This document shows, piece after piece, positions 1-8,026 of a DNA stretch of 64,000 bases (the first letter of the stretch is position 1; each line of letters starts with the position of its first letter). This DNA comes from Photobacterium atrarenae (lineage in GTDB: Bacteria > Pseudomonadota > Gammaproteobacteria > Enterobacterales > Vibrionaceae): contig NZ_CP101508.1 of assembly GCF_024380015.1 (NCBI RefSeq), forward strand, positions 1,984,902 to 2,048,901, read 5' to 3'. A program made the translations under genes and the position numbers. The notes below the pieces were generated by a model. That model was given only the letters and a program-made list of their open reading frames with translations. It had not been told where the DNA came from and ran no database searches.

Positions 1-422
1 CAATCGATATTTAATGGGGATGCCCCCAAAAGCGGCTGGTGCTTGATCTTGTGGTAAGTCATCGCCAGCTGAAGACAATGCTTGAGCACGGGCTCAGGCA
101 GCGGCTCAGCGACATTGAGTACAATCGCCCGGTTTCCCTGAAACACCAACGCTTCACCGTACAGCTCCCGAAAAGTATCCACCAGCTTGGTTTGGCAGTT
201 AAAGAAGAGGTAATAGTGGTGCGGCGTTTTCAGTTTCCAGTCGATACGCACAGGGCTCCCAGCAGTGACGGTATAACTCGGCTCTCCCCACTTGAGCGTT
301 TCCTCAACTTCCCCCAACGCATATTCCTCAGCGATTTGATAAATCAGCGACCGTAAATTATCGAGTAAAGGTTGAACGGCTGCCGGATAATCGTTGAATC
401 GGATTTGTACTGCCTTGTCCAT
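1..422 (-). CDS. DUF1801 family protein (3' end outside window)
   Basis: The reading frame opens at an ATG at 422 (MDKAVQIRFNDYP...) and stays open to the window edge, so the C-terminus is missing; about 140 residues are visible. The central part (ETLKWGEPSYTV followed by IDWK and HHYYLFFNCQT) matches the DUF1801/YdhG-like fold, small cytosolic proteins of unknown biochemical role. No operon partner is visible because the neighbour at 481-936 is separated by about 58 bases. The family call is from motif memory; the function is unknown. Confidence 0.7.
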   Translation of the reverse strand, partial: MDKAVQIRFNDYPAAVQPLLDNLRSLIYQIAEEYALGEVEETLKWGEPSYTVTAGSPVRIDWKLKTPHHYYLFFNCQTKLVDTFRELYGEALVFQGNRAIVLNVAEPLPEPVLKHCLQLAMTYHKIKHQPLLGASPLNID

Positions 423-480
423 GGCGTGTCTCCAGTAAAAATTCATTTTCACGATTTAAAATAACCTCCCCGCCAGTCAT

Positions 481-936
481 CTACCAGCTCATTTCCAGCA
501 CTTCCACTGGCTGGCCATTCACCTGAGCCACAAATTCATCCACCACTTTAAACTGATACTTCAGATACAGGCCGAGTGCCGGGCGATTGGACTTGACGAT
601 ATTTAACGTCAGTGCCCGGCCTTGAGACAAAGTCATGACATGCGCTAATAAAGCACGCCCCAGCCCCAACCGGCGACATTCGGGATGAACGTATAACCAG
701 CCAATCTCTTGATTGGATACCGTGATAAAGCCAGCGATGCTTTTGTGCATCTCCATGACATAAACATCGGAGTTCGTGAACTGCGCCAAGCGCATCGGAT
801 CATCCGTCAGAGCACGAGTTTTTATTTTCACCGCTTCATGGGCGAACTCATCAGGTTTACACAGTGCGTAGATATGCTGGATATCGGAAAAGTCATCCGC
901 AGCATATGTTCGAATGATGAAATCATGCTTAGTCAA
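481..936 (-). CDS. GNAT-family N-acetyltransferase
   Basis: About 151 residues. The acetyl-CoA binding signature is clear: a beta4 segment (GWLYVHPECRR) followed by LGLGRALLAHV, the R/Q-x-x-G-x-G/A loop of GNAT enzymes. I start it at a TTG (936), because the frame upstream runs through the end of the GFA-like gene and no ATG lies between that gene and the first conserved strand; the TTG is 17 bases past the upstream stop codon. The two genes are therefore probably co-transcribed. The substrate cannot be told from sequence; small-molecule and protein N-acetylation are both possible. Confidence 0.75.
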   Translation of the reverse strand: MTKHDFIIRTYAADDFSDIQHIYALCKPDEFAHEAVKIKTRALTDDPMRLAQFTNSDVYVMEMHKSIAGFITVSNQEIGWLYVHPECRRLGLGRALLAHVMTLSQGRALTLNIVKSNRPALGLYLKYQFKVVDEFVAQVNGQPVEVLEMSW

Positions 937-952
937 TGCTTCAAACCCACAC

Positions 953-1300
953 TTAATAGCTGGCCCCATCGATTTTCCGCACCGGGATGGTGCTGAGCAA
1001 TTCCGGCTCTGCCATTTGCATGTTGATAGCAAATATATCGGCATCACATTCCGGCGTGGTGACATAGTGGGTGATACAGCCGCACAACCGACAACGGTGG
1101 AACTCGACTTCTTTATCGCCCCAGATGTAATGGACCGATTTTTCCTGTTTAAACTCTACCGTGACCTCCTGCGGCGTGTAATAAGCCCAGGACGCCGCAT
1201 AACGGCGACAAATCGAGCAATTACACTGCGCAACCTCATCCGGCACAGATGCAGCCGAGATCTGAACATTTCCGCAATGGCAATTCACATTCATTTGCAA
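953..1300 (-). CDS. GFA/CENP-V-type zinc-binding protein
   Basis: 115 residues with the Cys arrangement of the GFA (glutathione-dependent formaldehyde-activating enzyme-like, CENP-V) fold: CHCG near the N-terminus, CNCSIC around residues 26-31, and CRLCGC around 71-76. These Cys groups bind zinc in characterised members. Members were named for glutathione-formaldehyde chemistry, but most are of unproven function, so no reaction is assigned. It lies immediately upstream of the GNAT gene in the same orientation. AT-rich sequence upstream (1301-1475) probably holds the divergent promoters of this gene and the YjiH-like gene. Confidence 0.8.
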   Translation of the reverse strand: MQMNVNCHCGNVQISAASVPDEVAQCNCSICRRYAASWAYYTPQEVTVEFKQEKSVHYIWGDKEVEFHRCRLCGCITHYVTTPECDADIFAINMQMAEPELLSTIPVRKIDGASY

Positions 1301-1475
1301 TCATCCCTTTGCTAAACAATCTATACAAATAAAGCCAATTGCCTAATGTACCACCCTTTAAAACGCAGGGATAAGTGCTTTTTTAGTCACACCGATCACA
1401 TAAACAAAACAGATTGATAACAAGATTGCGTTTTTGTATATACATTTCTATCAGTAAACTATGGAGGGACGACTG

Positions 1476-2783
1476 ATGGAAAATTCCAAATCTGTAACAC
1501 AGGGACAAGGGCTGCACTACTTCCGGCTATTCGGACTCAGTGCACTGGGTGTATTTATCTTTTTTATTCCGATCAGCTTCAACGGCAAAACCAGTATTCC
1601 GCTGGATCATCTGGTCAGTCTGCTCAAAAGCGGGCTCGGCAGCGGGACCAGTTGGTACGCGATGGCGATGATCCTTGCAGGCGCCATTTATCCACTGATC
1701 ACCAAATCCTGGCGTCAAAGTACCACGGATACTGTCTTTCTGGGCCTGAAATGGCTCGGGGTGGTCGCCGGAATTTTTGCCATCACCGGCACCGGACCGG
1801 CGGCGCTGCAATCTCCGGATATGCTACCGTTCTTGTTCAACAAGCTGGTGATCTCCGTGGGCCTGATCGTACCCATCGGCTCCGTTTTCCTGGCGTTTCT
1901 GGTCAGCTACGGCTTGCTGGAGGCCATCGGGATCCTGGTCCAGAAGCTGATGCAACCTATTTGGCGCACGCCGGGCCGCTCAGCCATTGATGCCGTGGCA
2001 TCCTTTGTCGGCAGCTATTCGATTGGTCTGCTGATCACCAACCGGGTGTATACCGCCGGGCAGTACTCTGCGCGGGAAGCGGCCATTATTGCGACCGGTT
2101 TCTCGACCGTCTCCGCGACCTTTATGATTATCGTGGCGAAGACGCTGGGTCTGATGGACATCTGGAATGTTTATTTCTGGGCGACGCTGCTGATCACCTT
2201 TATCGTCACCGCAATCACTGTGCGGATCCCACCACTCTCGACCATGGATAATCACGCGCAGCACCGTGAGCCGGAATGCGAGCCGGGCAACCGAATCAAA
2301 ACCGCGCTGGAGACCGGTTTGACCGTGGCCGAAAAGGCGCCAAGCCTGAGCAAAAGTATTCTCGAGAACTTCAAAGATGGCCTGATCATGACCATCAGTA
2401 TCCTGCCGTCCATCATGTCAGTCGGCCTGATCGGGCTGCTGGTTGCCAAATACACCCCGGTGTTTGACTGGCTGGGGATGGTGTTTTATCCGATAACGAT
2501 GATTTGGGGACTGGAAGATGGCATGGCTTTGGCGCGTGCCAGCGCCGCCGGCCTGGCTGAAATGTTCCTTCCTGCGCTGCTGATGACCGAAGCCAGCGAT
2601 ATCGCCCGCTTTGCCGCCGGTGTCGTCTGTGTCTCATCAGTGCTGTTTTTCTCGGCCTCGATCCCGTGCATCCTGGCAACCCGGATCCCACTGACGGTAG
2701 CGAAACTGGTGATCATCTGGCTGATCCGAACCATGCTGAGCCTATTCCTAGCGATCCCGACGGCCATGCTCCTGCTTGGCTAA
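1476..2783 (+). CDS. YjiH-type membrane protein with nucleoside-recognition/Gate domain
   Basis: About 435 residues, almost entirely hydrophobic segments (for example LSALGVFIFFIPISF near residue 22), as in the YjiH family that carries the Gate (nucleoside-recognition) domain. An ATG 15 bases upstream (1461) is in frame, but the GGAGGG it overlaps is a good ribosome-binding site for the ATG at 1476, so I use that. A soluble, charged linker occurs around residues 260-290 between membrane blocks. Transport is likely but the substrate is unknown. It is transcribed alone and is followed by a strong hairpin terminator. Confidence 0.75.
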   Translation: MENSKSVTQGQGLHYFRLFGLSALGVFIFFIPISFNGKTSIPLDHLVSLLKSGLGSGTSWYAMAMILAGAIYPLITKSWRQSTTDTVFLGLKWLGVVAGIFAITGTGPAALQSPDMLPFLFNKLVISVGLIVPIGSVFLAFLVSYGLLEAIGILVQKLMQPIWRTPGRSAIDAVASFVGSYSIGLLITNRVYTAGQYSAREAAIIATGFSTVSATFMIIVAKTLGLMDIWNVYFWATLLITFIVTAITVRIPPLSTMDNHAQHREPECEPGNRIKTALETGLTVAEKAPSLSKSILENFKDGLIMTISILPSIMSVGLIGLLVAKYTPVFDWLGMVFYPITMIWGLEDGMALARASAAGLAEMFLPALLMTEASDIARFAAGVVCVSSVLFFSASIPCILATRIPLTVAKLVIIWLIRTMLSLFLAIPTAMLLLG

Positions 2784-2841
2784 GCCACGGCTTGAACAAG
2801 AAACGAGTCAGAACGACACACTGACTTAGCGTAGAAACATC

Positions 2842-2870
2842 AATGGAGGCCGCGGCCTCCATTCTTTTGG
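2842..2870 (+). terminator. Rho-independent terminator after the YjiH-type gene
   Basis: A perfect inverted repeat AATGGAGGC/GCCTCCATT around CGCG is followed by TCTTTT. It lies 58 bases after the stop codon of the YjiH-type gene and faces the cio operon tail. Confidence 0.75.
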
Positions 2871-3008
2871 CTTTCATCGCTTAATGGCAGTTGGTGACCA
2901 CTTGCCAAAGCCACTGTAGCCCAGTCCCGGACGGCTTAATCCACGCCACCAAATCTAAGGCAACTTAATCCAAAGCAACTGAGTCTCAGACAGCAACTTC
3001 CCAAGCAT

Positions 3009-3122
3009 CTACATCCCGGGCAACGCCCAGCGGATCAACATCGCCATCAGCAGCAAGGCCACGACTCCGCCGGCCCACAGGGCCAGAAACCACAGCCAGC
3101 GTTTGAGGCACGGATTAAGCAT
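3009..3122 (-). CDS. DUF2474 small membrane subunit of the bd-type oxidase
   Basis: A 37-residue ORF (starts MLNPCLKRWLWF, ends WALPGM) whose ATG directly follows the TAA of the oxidase subunit II gene (TAAATG), so translation is probably coupled. It has one hydrophobic helix, a basic-aromatic N-terminus, and the LWAGGVVAL core seen in DUF2474 proteins. These are encoded after cyanide-insensitive-type bd oxidases and are analogous in position to CydX. Its role as a stabilising subunit is inferred from that position and family. Confidence 0.8.
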   Translation of the reverse strand: MLNPCLKRWLWFLALWAGGVVALLLMAMLIRWALPGM

Positions 3123-4121
3123 TTAATGATACCCCTCCCCTTCTTTGAGCCGACCGCGGAACACCCAATAAGAATAAGCGGTATAGGCGATGATCAACGG
3201 CAGCAGGAACACGGTTCCGGTTAACAGGAACTTCAGGCTGGTATCCGGCGCCGCAGCTTCTGCATACGTCAGGCTATGCGGCACAATGTAAGGATAGGTA
3301 CTGACCCCAAACCCCAGCGAAGCGAGGAAAAACAGCCCCAGGCTCGCCAGATAGGCCTTCACCGGTTTATGCTCGATCAGATCTTTGAACAGCAAATAAA
3401 CCAGGTAGCCAGAGCCAGCCGGGATCAGTAAAAACAGCAAAGCTTGCGGAAACGAGAACCACCGCGCTGCGATTTCATGATTGGAGATCGGCAGCCAGAG
3501 GCTGAGGATCGCCACCATCACCACCATGATCAGTGCGCAGCGCTTGGCCGTCACGTAATAACGGCGATGATAAGGCTTTGGCAACTTGATCAACAGCCAG
3601 CAGGCACCTAACAAGGTGTAGGCGGCAACCGTCACCAATCCGCAAAACACAGTAAACGGCGTAAACCAGTCAAACCAGCCGCCGCTGTACTGCCGATCCA
3701 CCACGGCGATCCCTTGCAACAAAGTCCCCAACATCATCCCCTGGGTAAACGTGGCAATCAGCGAACCGATGAAAAAGGAGCTGTCCCACAGGAATTGGCC
3801 GCGATGGGTACGAAAGCGATACTCAAATGCCACACCACGGAAGATCAGTCCCAGTAGCATCATGATCAAGGGCGCATACAGCGCCGGCATCACCACGGAA
3901 TAGGCCAGTGGAAAGACGGCAAACAAGCCGCCACCACCCAGCACCAGCCAGGTTTCATTGCCATCCCAGACCGGCGCAACACTGTTCATCATCAGATCCC
4001 GCTCCTGAACCGACTCACCGCCGAGAAACAAGATCCCGATCCCTAAGTCGAATCCATCCAGCGCAACATAAGCAAACACCGCGATGGCAATCAGCATGTA
4101 CCAGATCAATGCATAATCCAT
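3123..4121 (-). CDS. cioB: Cytochrome bd-type quinol oxidase subunit II (CioB/CydB)
   Basis: 332 residues of CydB-type membrane protein. The N-terminal signature (FAYVALDGFDLGIGIL, then WDGNETWLVLGGGGLFAVFPLAY) is diagnostic. Subunit II supports the haem-bearing subunit I in the inner membrane, oxidising quinol and reducing oxygen to water without proton pumping. The gene starts 8 bases after subunit I and is followed by a DUF2474 gene, an arrangement typical of the cyanide-insensitive oxidase subgroup. The symbol cydB would be equally acceptable. Confidence 0.93.
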   Translation of the reverse strand: MDYALIWYMLIAIAVFAYVALDGFDLGIGILFLGGESVQERDLMMNSVAPVWDGNETWLVLGGGGLFAVFPLAYSVVMPALYAPLIMMLLGLIFRGVAFEYRFRTHRGQFLWDSSFFIGSLIATFTQGMMLGTLLQGIAVVDRQYSGGWFDWFTPFTVFCGLVTVAAYTLLGACWLLIKLPKPYHRRYYVTAKRCALIMVVMVAILSLWLPISNHEIAARWFSFPQALLFLLIPAGSGYLVYLLFKDLIEHKPVKAYLASLGLFFLASLGFGVSTYPYIVPHSLTYAEAAAPDTSLKFLLTGTVFLLPLIIAYTAYSYWVFRGRLKEGEGYH

Positions 4122-4129
4122 ACGGCCTC

Positions 4130-5497
4130 CTAGAGATTTGAGTGGGTCGTTGAGGTGACGGTGTCACTATCAAGTGGGCGCTCGTACTTGGTGGGTGATT
4201 TGCGCATCAGTCGCAAGAGATAGTAAAAGCCCGCCCCGAACACGGTAAAGTAGACCACCACAAACGCCGCCAGAGACACACTGACCGCAGCGGCATTAAC
4301 CGGAGAAATCGAATCGGCGGTGCGTAACAATCCATACACAGTGAAAGGCTGGCGACCCACTTCGGTGGTGATCCAGCCACAGAGAATGGCGATAAACCCG
4401 GACGGTGCCATCACCACACAGCAGCGGTGAAACCAGTCGGCATGGTACAGCTCTTTTTTCTTGCGCAGCCACAGGCTGACCAGACCAACCGCCAACATCA
4501 GAAAGCCGAGGGCTACCATGATGCGAAAACTCCAGAAGACGATCGCCACCGGGGGATGATCTTCCTCAGGGAAGGCATCCAGCCCTTTCACTTCGCCGGT
4601 AAAGGAATGGGTCAGGATCAGACTCCCGAGGTACGGAATCGACACCTGATAATCTACGGTCTTATTTGCCTGATCCGGCAGTCCGAACAGGATCAACGGC
4701 GCGCCTTCATGGGTCTCGAAATGCCCTTCCATCGCCGCCACTTTTGCCGGCTGATGCGCCAGGGTATTGAGGCCATGCAAGTCGCCGACAATCACCTGGA
4801 TGGGCGTCACAATCGCTGCCATCCACATCGCCATGGAAAACATGGTTCGCGCCAGATGATTTTTCTGAGAGCGCAATAAATGATAAGCACCGACCCCACC
4901 CACCACAAAAGCCGTCGTCAGGAAGGCTGCTAACACCATATGGGTTAACCGGTACGGGAAGGAAGGATTAAAGACGACCGCCCACCAGTCTTCGGGAATA
5001 AACTGACCTTGCGTATTCATACCGTATCCGGCTGGTGTCTGCATCCAGCTGTTTGCCGACAGGATCCAGAACGCCGAAAGCAAAGTGCCGATCGCCACAA
5101 TCACCGTGGCCATAAAGTGCAACCGTCTTCCGACCCGGTTCATCCCGAACAGCATCACACCCAAAAAGCCAGCTTCGAGAAAAAAAGCCGTGAAGACTTC
5201 GTATCCCAGTAGCGGCCCGAGCACCGGCCCGGTTTTGTCCGCAAAAACGCTCCAGTTGGTCCCGAACTGATAACTCATCACAATCCCGCTCACGACCCCC
5301 ATCCCGAAGCTGATGGCAAATATCTTGATCCAGTATTGATAGAGCTCGATATATTTTTGCTGGCCCGTCTTCAGATACAGGCCTTCCAGAACCGCCAGAT
5401 AACTGGCAAGGCCAATCGTAAACGCCGGAAAAATAATATGAAATGACACCGTGAAGGCAAATTGAAATCTTGCCAGATCGACTGCGAGTTCACCCAT
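4130..5497 (-). CDS. cioA: Cytochrome bd-type quinol oxidase subunit I (CioA/CydA, short Q-loop)
   Basis: 455 residues, shorter than the roughly 520 of E. coli CydA, because the quinol-binding Q-loop lacks its C-terminal extension. This is a mark of the cyanide-insensitive (Cio) subgroup. Visible landmarks are the N-terminal haem-ligand helix (FTVSFHIIFPAFTIG), a second conserved His in RLTHMVLAAF, and the segment GWITTEVGRQPF, which in the family usually reads GRQPW; the Trp-to-Phe change is mild. It heads the operon with subunit II and the DUF2474 gene, and a good Shine-Dalgarno-like GGGGGAG precedes the start. Confidence 0.93.
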   Translation of the reverse strand: MGELAVDLARFQFAFTVSFHIIFPAFTIGLASYLAVLEGLYLKTGQQKYIELYQYWIKIFAISFGMGVVSGIVMSYQFGTNWSVFADKTGPVLGPLLGYEVFTAFFLEAGFLGVMLFGMNRVGRRLHFMATVIVAIGTLLSAFWILSANSWMQTPAGYGMNTQGQFIPEDWWAVVFNPSFPYRLTHMVLAAFLTTAFVVGGVGAYHLLRSQKNHLARTMFSMAMWMAAIVTPIQVIVGDLHGLNTLAHQPAKVAAMEGHFETHEGAPLILFGLPDQANKTVDYQVSIPYLGSLILTHSFTGEVKGLDAFPEEDHPPVAIVFWSFRIMVALGFLMLAVGLVSLWLRKKKELYHADWFHRCCVVMAPSGFIAILCGWITTEVGRQPFTVYGLLRTADSISPVNAAAVSVSLAAFVVVYFTVFGAGFYYLLRLMRKSPTKYERPLDSDTVTSTTHSNL

Positions 5498-5777
5498 TGC
5501 TCCCCCTTCTCGCCCGACTCACTTAACCACCGCGAGAGCCAGATCACCCCTTCATGAAACTCTCATGCAGATATGAACAAAGTTAAATTATGGTTCATCT
5601 CGCTCCGGGCTGGAGGGTTTTCCGGCACTTTCCAGCCCCCCGCCCCCGTTTCTCAGCACACAGCATCACTTATGCCGCTGAGCTATCAATACCATGGTGA
5701 TGATTCATTAGACGATCCACCGCAAAAACCACACACTGAAGGCACAGGTTAAGCGATTGAAAAACAAGGAGCGAATG

Positions 5778-6191
5778 ATGAGTAAGAAACAAGCCTTCCA
5801 TAACCCGCACATGCCGGATTTTCGCAATGCTTTCAGCTGGGGGCTGAAACTGAGTGAGTTTGATGAGATCTTTTTCGTGACCGGCCATGCGGACTGCAAT
5901 CCGGAATTTATCACTCAGTTCCCGGATGATCCGGTTTCCCAAACCCGGCTGATCCTGGATCAGATTGACAACCTGATCCAGGAAGCCGGATTCAGCCGCG
6001 ACGACATCATTCGAACCGACTGGACGTTTACCAACGATGTCACCCCTGAACAGTTCAGCGACATCGCGAGTGTCTGGGAAGAGTACCTGGCCGATGTCGC
6101 CGTCAAACCGGCTACCGGTACCCTGCGCTATGTCCAGCGACTGGGGATGCCGGACATGATGGTCGAGTACGAAATGATGCTGGCAAGATAG
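5778..6191 (+). CDS. RidA/YjgF-family protein
   Basis: About 137 residues. It fits the RidA (YjgF/YER057c) fold in size and pattern: an N-terminal FSWGLKLSEFDEIFFVTGHAD strand region, a central helix QTRLILDQIDNLIQEAG, then DDIIRTDWTFTNDV and a C-terminal VEYEMMLAR strand. RidA proteins hydrolyse reactive enamine/imine intermediates, but this is a divergent subgroup and its activity is unproven. Two tandem ATGs exist at 5775 and 5778; the AAGGAG at 5766-5771 is best spaced for the second. The gene is divergent from the cio operon and monocistronic, ending at a hairpin. Confidence 0.8.
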   Translation: MSKKQAFHNPHMPDFRNAFSWGLKLSEFDEIFFVTGHADCNPEFITQFPDDPVSQTRLILDQIDNLIQEAGFSRDDIIRTDWTFTNDVTPEQFSDIASVWEEYLADVAVKPATGTLRYVQRLGMPDMMVEYEMMLAR

Positions 6192-6269
6192 GTTTGAAGG
6201 AAAGCACAGCCGGTGCCTGACTTCAATAAACGCCTTCACAAGTCCCCCACATGTCACGCCCCATCGCTC

Positions 6270-6306
6270 GCAGTCGGCTTTACCGGATAAGCCGACTGCC
6301 ATTTTT
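6270..6306 (+). terminator. Terminator after the RidA-like gene
   Basis: An 11-bp perfect stem (GCAGTCGGCTT with AAGCCGACTGC) has an 8-base loop and is followed by CATTTTTC. Confidence 0.8.
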
Positions 6307-6878
6307 CAACCCTTCGAGTTTGTGAGGACTTTCTTATCCATAACAAACAAAAATATTAACAATAAAATCCCGTCAATCACTCTTGTATAAAACAGCACCA
6401 AAATCTTTGTAGATACATTTATCAAAAAACTGAGTTTAAACTCAAGAATGCATAATAAAAAAGACATCATAGACTAAACAATCAAACAATTTAGATGTTT
6501 GCTTTGCTATTTTTAATGAAAATTAAAAACCAGCAACGACAACATTTTGACGACAAATAAATGACGCATAAAAATGCAAGTATTGGTGTAAAAAAATACT
6601 AATTGCAGATCAAGATGTTGAAATAAAGCCGGTTAAAATGGGACCAATATCACCTGTTTTGCACACTGTTTTAAGTTGATCCCTCATCCGGCATTGATTA
6701 AAGTCAGCTTTGTCAGGGCAATGTCAAGACGCTAAAAAATCACTAGTAATCACGGCATCATTTCGGGAGGACAGCATTTACGCTCAGGGATGAATACGCA
6801 TATTTTGCATCTTAATTTCAAAAAACAAATGCCAGTTCAATTTAAAACAAAACAATTGACTTATATATTAATAAGAAA
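6307..6878. other. AT-rich non-coding stretch upstream of the L,D-transpeptidase gene
   Basis: About 570 bases, strongly AT-rich with no ORF of coding character on either strand. It presumably holds the promoter of the downstream L,D-transpeptidase gene, but I see no convincing -35/-10 pair or binding-site palindrome. A small RNA cannot be excluded. Confidence 0.4.
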
Positions 6879-7367
6879 ATGAAAACATTATTAGTTATTT
6901 TATTCGCGCTATTTTCAAACAGTGTCCTCGCTTTCAGTGCTCTACCTATCGCCGACCTGGTGTTGGTCAAAAAAGCAGAAAGAAAGCTATTTCTGATTAA
7001 AGATAATCAAGTCCTCAAAGAATACCCCATCAGTCTGGGTAAACGACCCGTTGGGCATAAACAATATCAGGGCGATTATCGAACCCCGGAAGGCCTGTAT
7101 ACCATCGATTTTCGTAATCGAAATAGTAAGTTTCACCTGAGCCTACACATTGATTACCCAAACGAGCAAGACAGAGACCGTGCCCGTCAGCAAGGGGTCA
7201 ACCCGGGTGGCGACATTTTCATCCACGGCCTCCCAAACGGCAAGAATATGCCACTGGTCTACCAGGGCGTTGACTGGACCCGTGGTTGTATTGCAGTCAA
7301 CAACAAGCAAATCCGGGAAATAGCCAGCTATGTTGTCGACGGTACGCCCATCCGGATCCATCCCTAG
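6879..7367 (+). CDS. Secreted L,D-transpeptidase (YkuD domain)
   Basis: 162 residues. Residues 1-18 form a clear signal peptide (hydrophobic LLVILFALF, cleavage near VLA). The YkuD domain follows: VKKAERKLFLIKDNQV at the start, ISLGKRPVGHKQYQGDYRTPEG, the HG motif (IFIHGLPN, about residue 113), and the catalytic Cys loop TRGCIAVNN (about 145). Such enzymes make or remodel 3-3 peptidoglycan cross-links or attach proteins to peptidoglycan in the periplasm. It is a minimal single-domain form without LysM. Transcription is monocistronic, converging on the tau operon end. Confidence 0.88.
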   Translation: MKTLLVILFALFSNSVLAFSALPIADLVLVKKAERKLFLIKDNQVLKEYPISLGKRPVGHKQYQGDYRTPEGLYTIDFRNRNSKFHLSLHIDYPNEQDRDRARQQGVNPGGDIFIHGLPNGKNMPLVYQGVDWTRGCIAVNNKQIREIASYVVDGTPIRIHP

Positions 7368-7418
7368 CACAACCCTTCACAGCCGGTGCAACCGAACCAA
7401 CAAGCGCCTTAAACGGAC

Positions 7419-7459
7419 ATACTGAATCAGCGTAGCAACCTGCCACGCTGATTGAGTAT
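7419..7459. terminator. Bidirectional hairpin between the transpeptidase and the tau operon tail
   Basis: The arms ATACTGAATCAGCGT and ACGCTGATTGAGTAT pair with one mismatch around an 11-base loop. The hairpin sits midway between two convergent genes. No strong T-tract follows on either side, so termination is inferred from position. Confidence 0.5.
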
Positions 7460-7508
7460 CAGTTCAACCAGCCTCTGACTCACCGCTTCACTCGGGCAAT
7501 TCCGCTGG

Positions 7509-8000
7509 TCATGGCTGACGGTGATATCCGACGGCTACAATCACATCCCCCACTCGCATAAAGAGGGTATGTTTGGGCTCACCCCGGCTGTCGACCGGGC
7601 TGGTCCAGTGGTATTCAATGCTCCCTTTTCCTGCTTCAACGGCGGTGGTGATCATCTCACGAAAAAAAGGTTTCCCGTACACATCCACCGTGTCCAGCAC
7701 CGTTTCGCCGGCCAGCACGGTCGACGACCCGCCGCTGGCCAGAAACTGCCCGTCCACCCGGACCGCATAAACGTACAACTCACGGTCGAAGAATTTCGGA
7801 TTGGTGTTGAAGTCGGTTACCACCTCTGGCCCATATTTCTCAACATGCTTCACCGCTTTATCCAGCAAGGTCATAGCACGGCGCTCATCTTTAGAAATGA
7901 TGTGCTCGACGGTGGCCTGATTGGCCCAGACAATCGACGCGAACACCACGGCCAACAACGCCGCCAGACCCAGCACCATTTTCGTCGTCATCTTACGCAT
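7509..8000 (-). CDS. Periplasmic single-Cache-domain protein at the end of the tau operon
   Basis: About 163 residues. The start at 8000 is preceded by GAGGAAG and lies 26 bases after the TRAP large-subunit stop, so it is the last gene of tauXYKLM-like transcription. An N-terminal hydrophobic segment (MVLGLAALLAVVFASIVWA) looks like a signal peptide, then a helix (KDERRAMTLLDKAVKHVEKYG) and the ligand-pocket strand set of a single Cache domain (LYVYAVRVDGQFLASG..., GKPFFREMITTA). Cache domains sense small molecules, usually on receptors; here there is no signalling domain, so a free periplasmic binding or accessory role in taurine uptake is a guess. Confidence 0.7.
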   Translation of the reverse strand: MRKMTTKMVLGLAALLAVVFASIVWANQATVEHIISKDERRAMTLLDKAVKHVEKYGPEVVTDFNTNPKFFDRELYVYAVRVDGQFLASGGSSTVLAGETVLDTVDVYGKPFFREMITTAVEAGKGSIEYHWTSPVDSRGEPKHTLFMRVGDVIVAVGYHRQP

Positions 8001-8026
8001 GACTTCTTCCTCAAAATGATTGTTCA

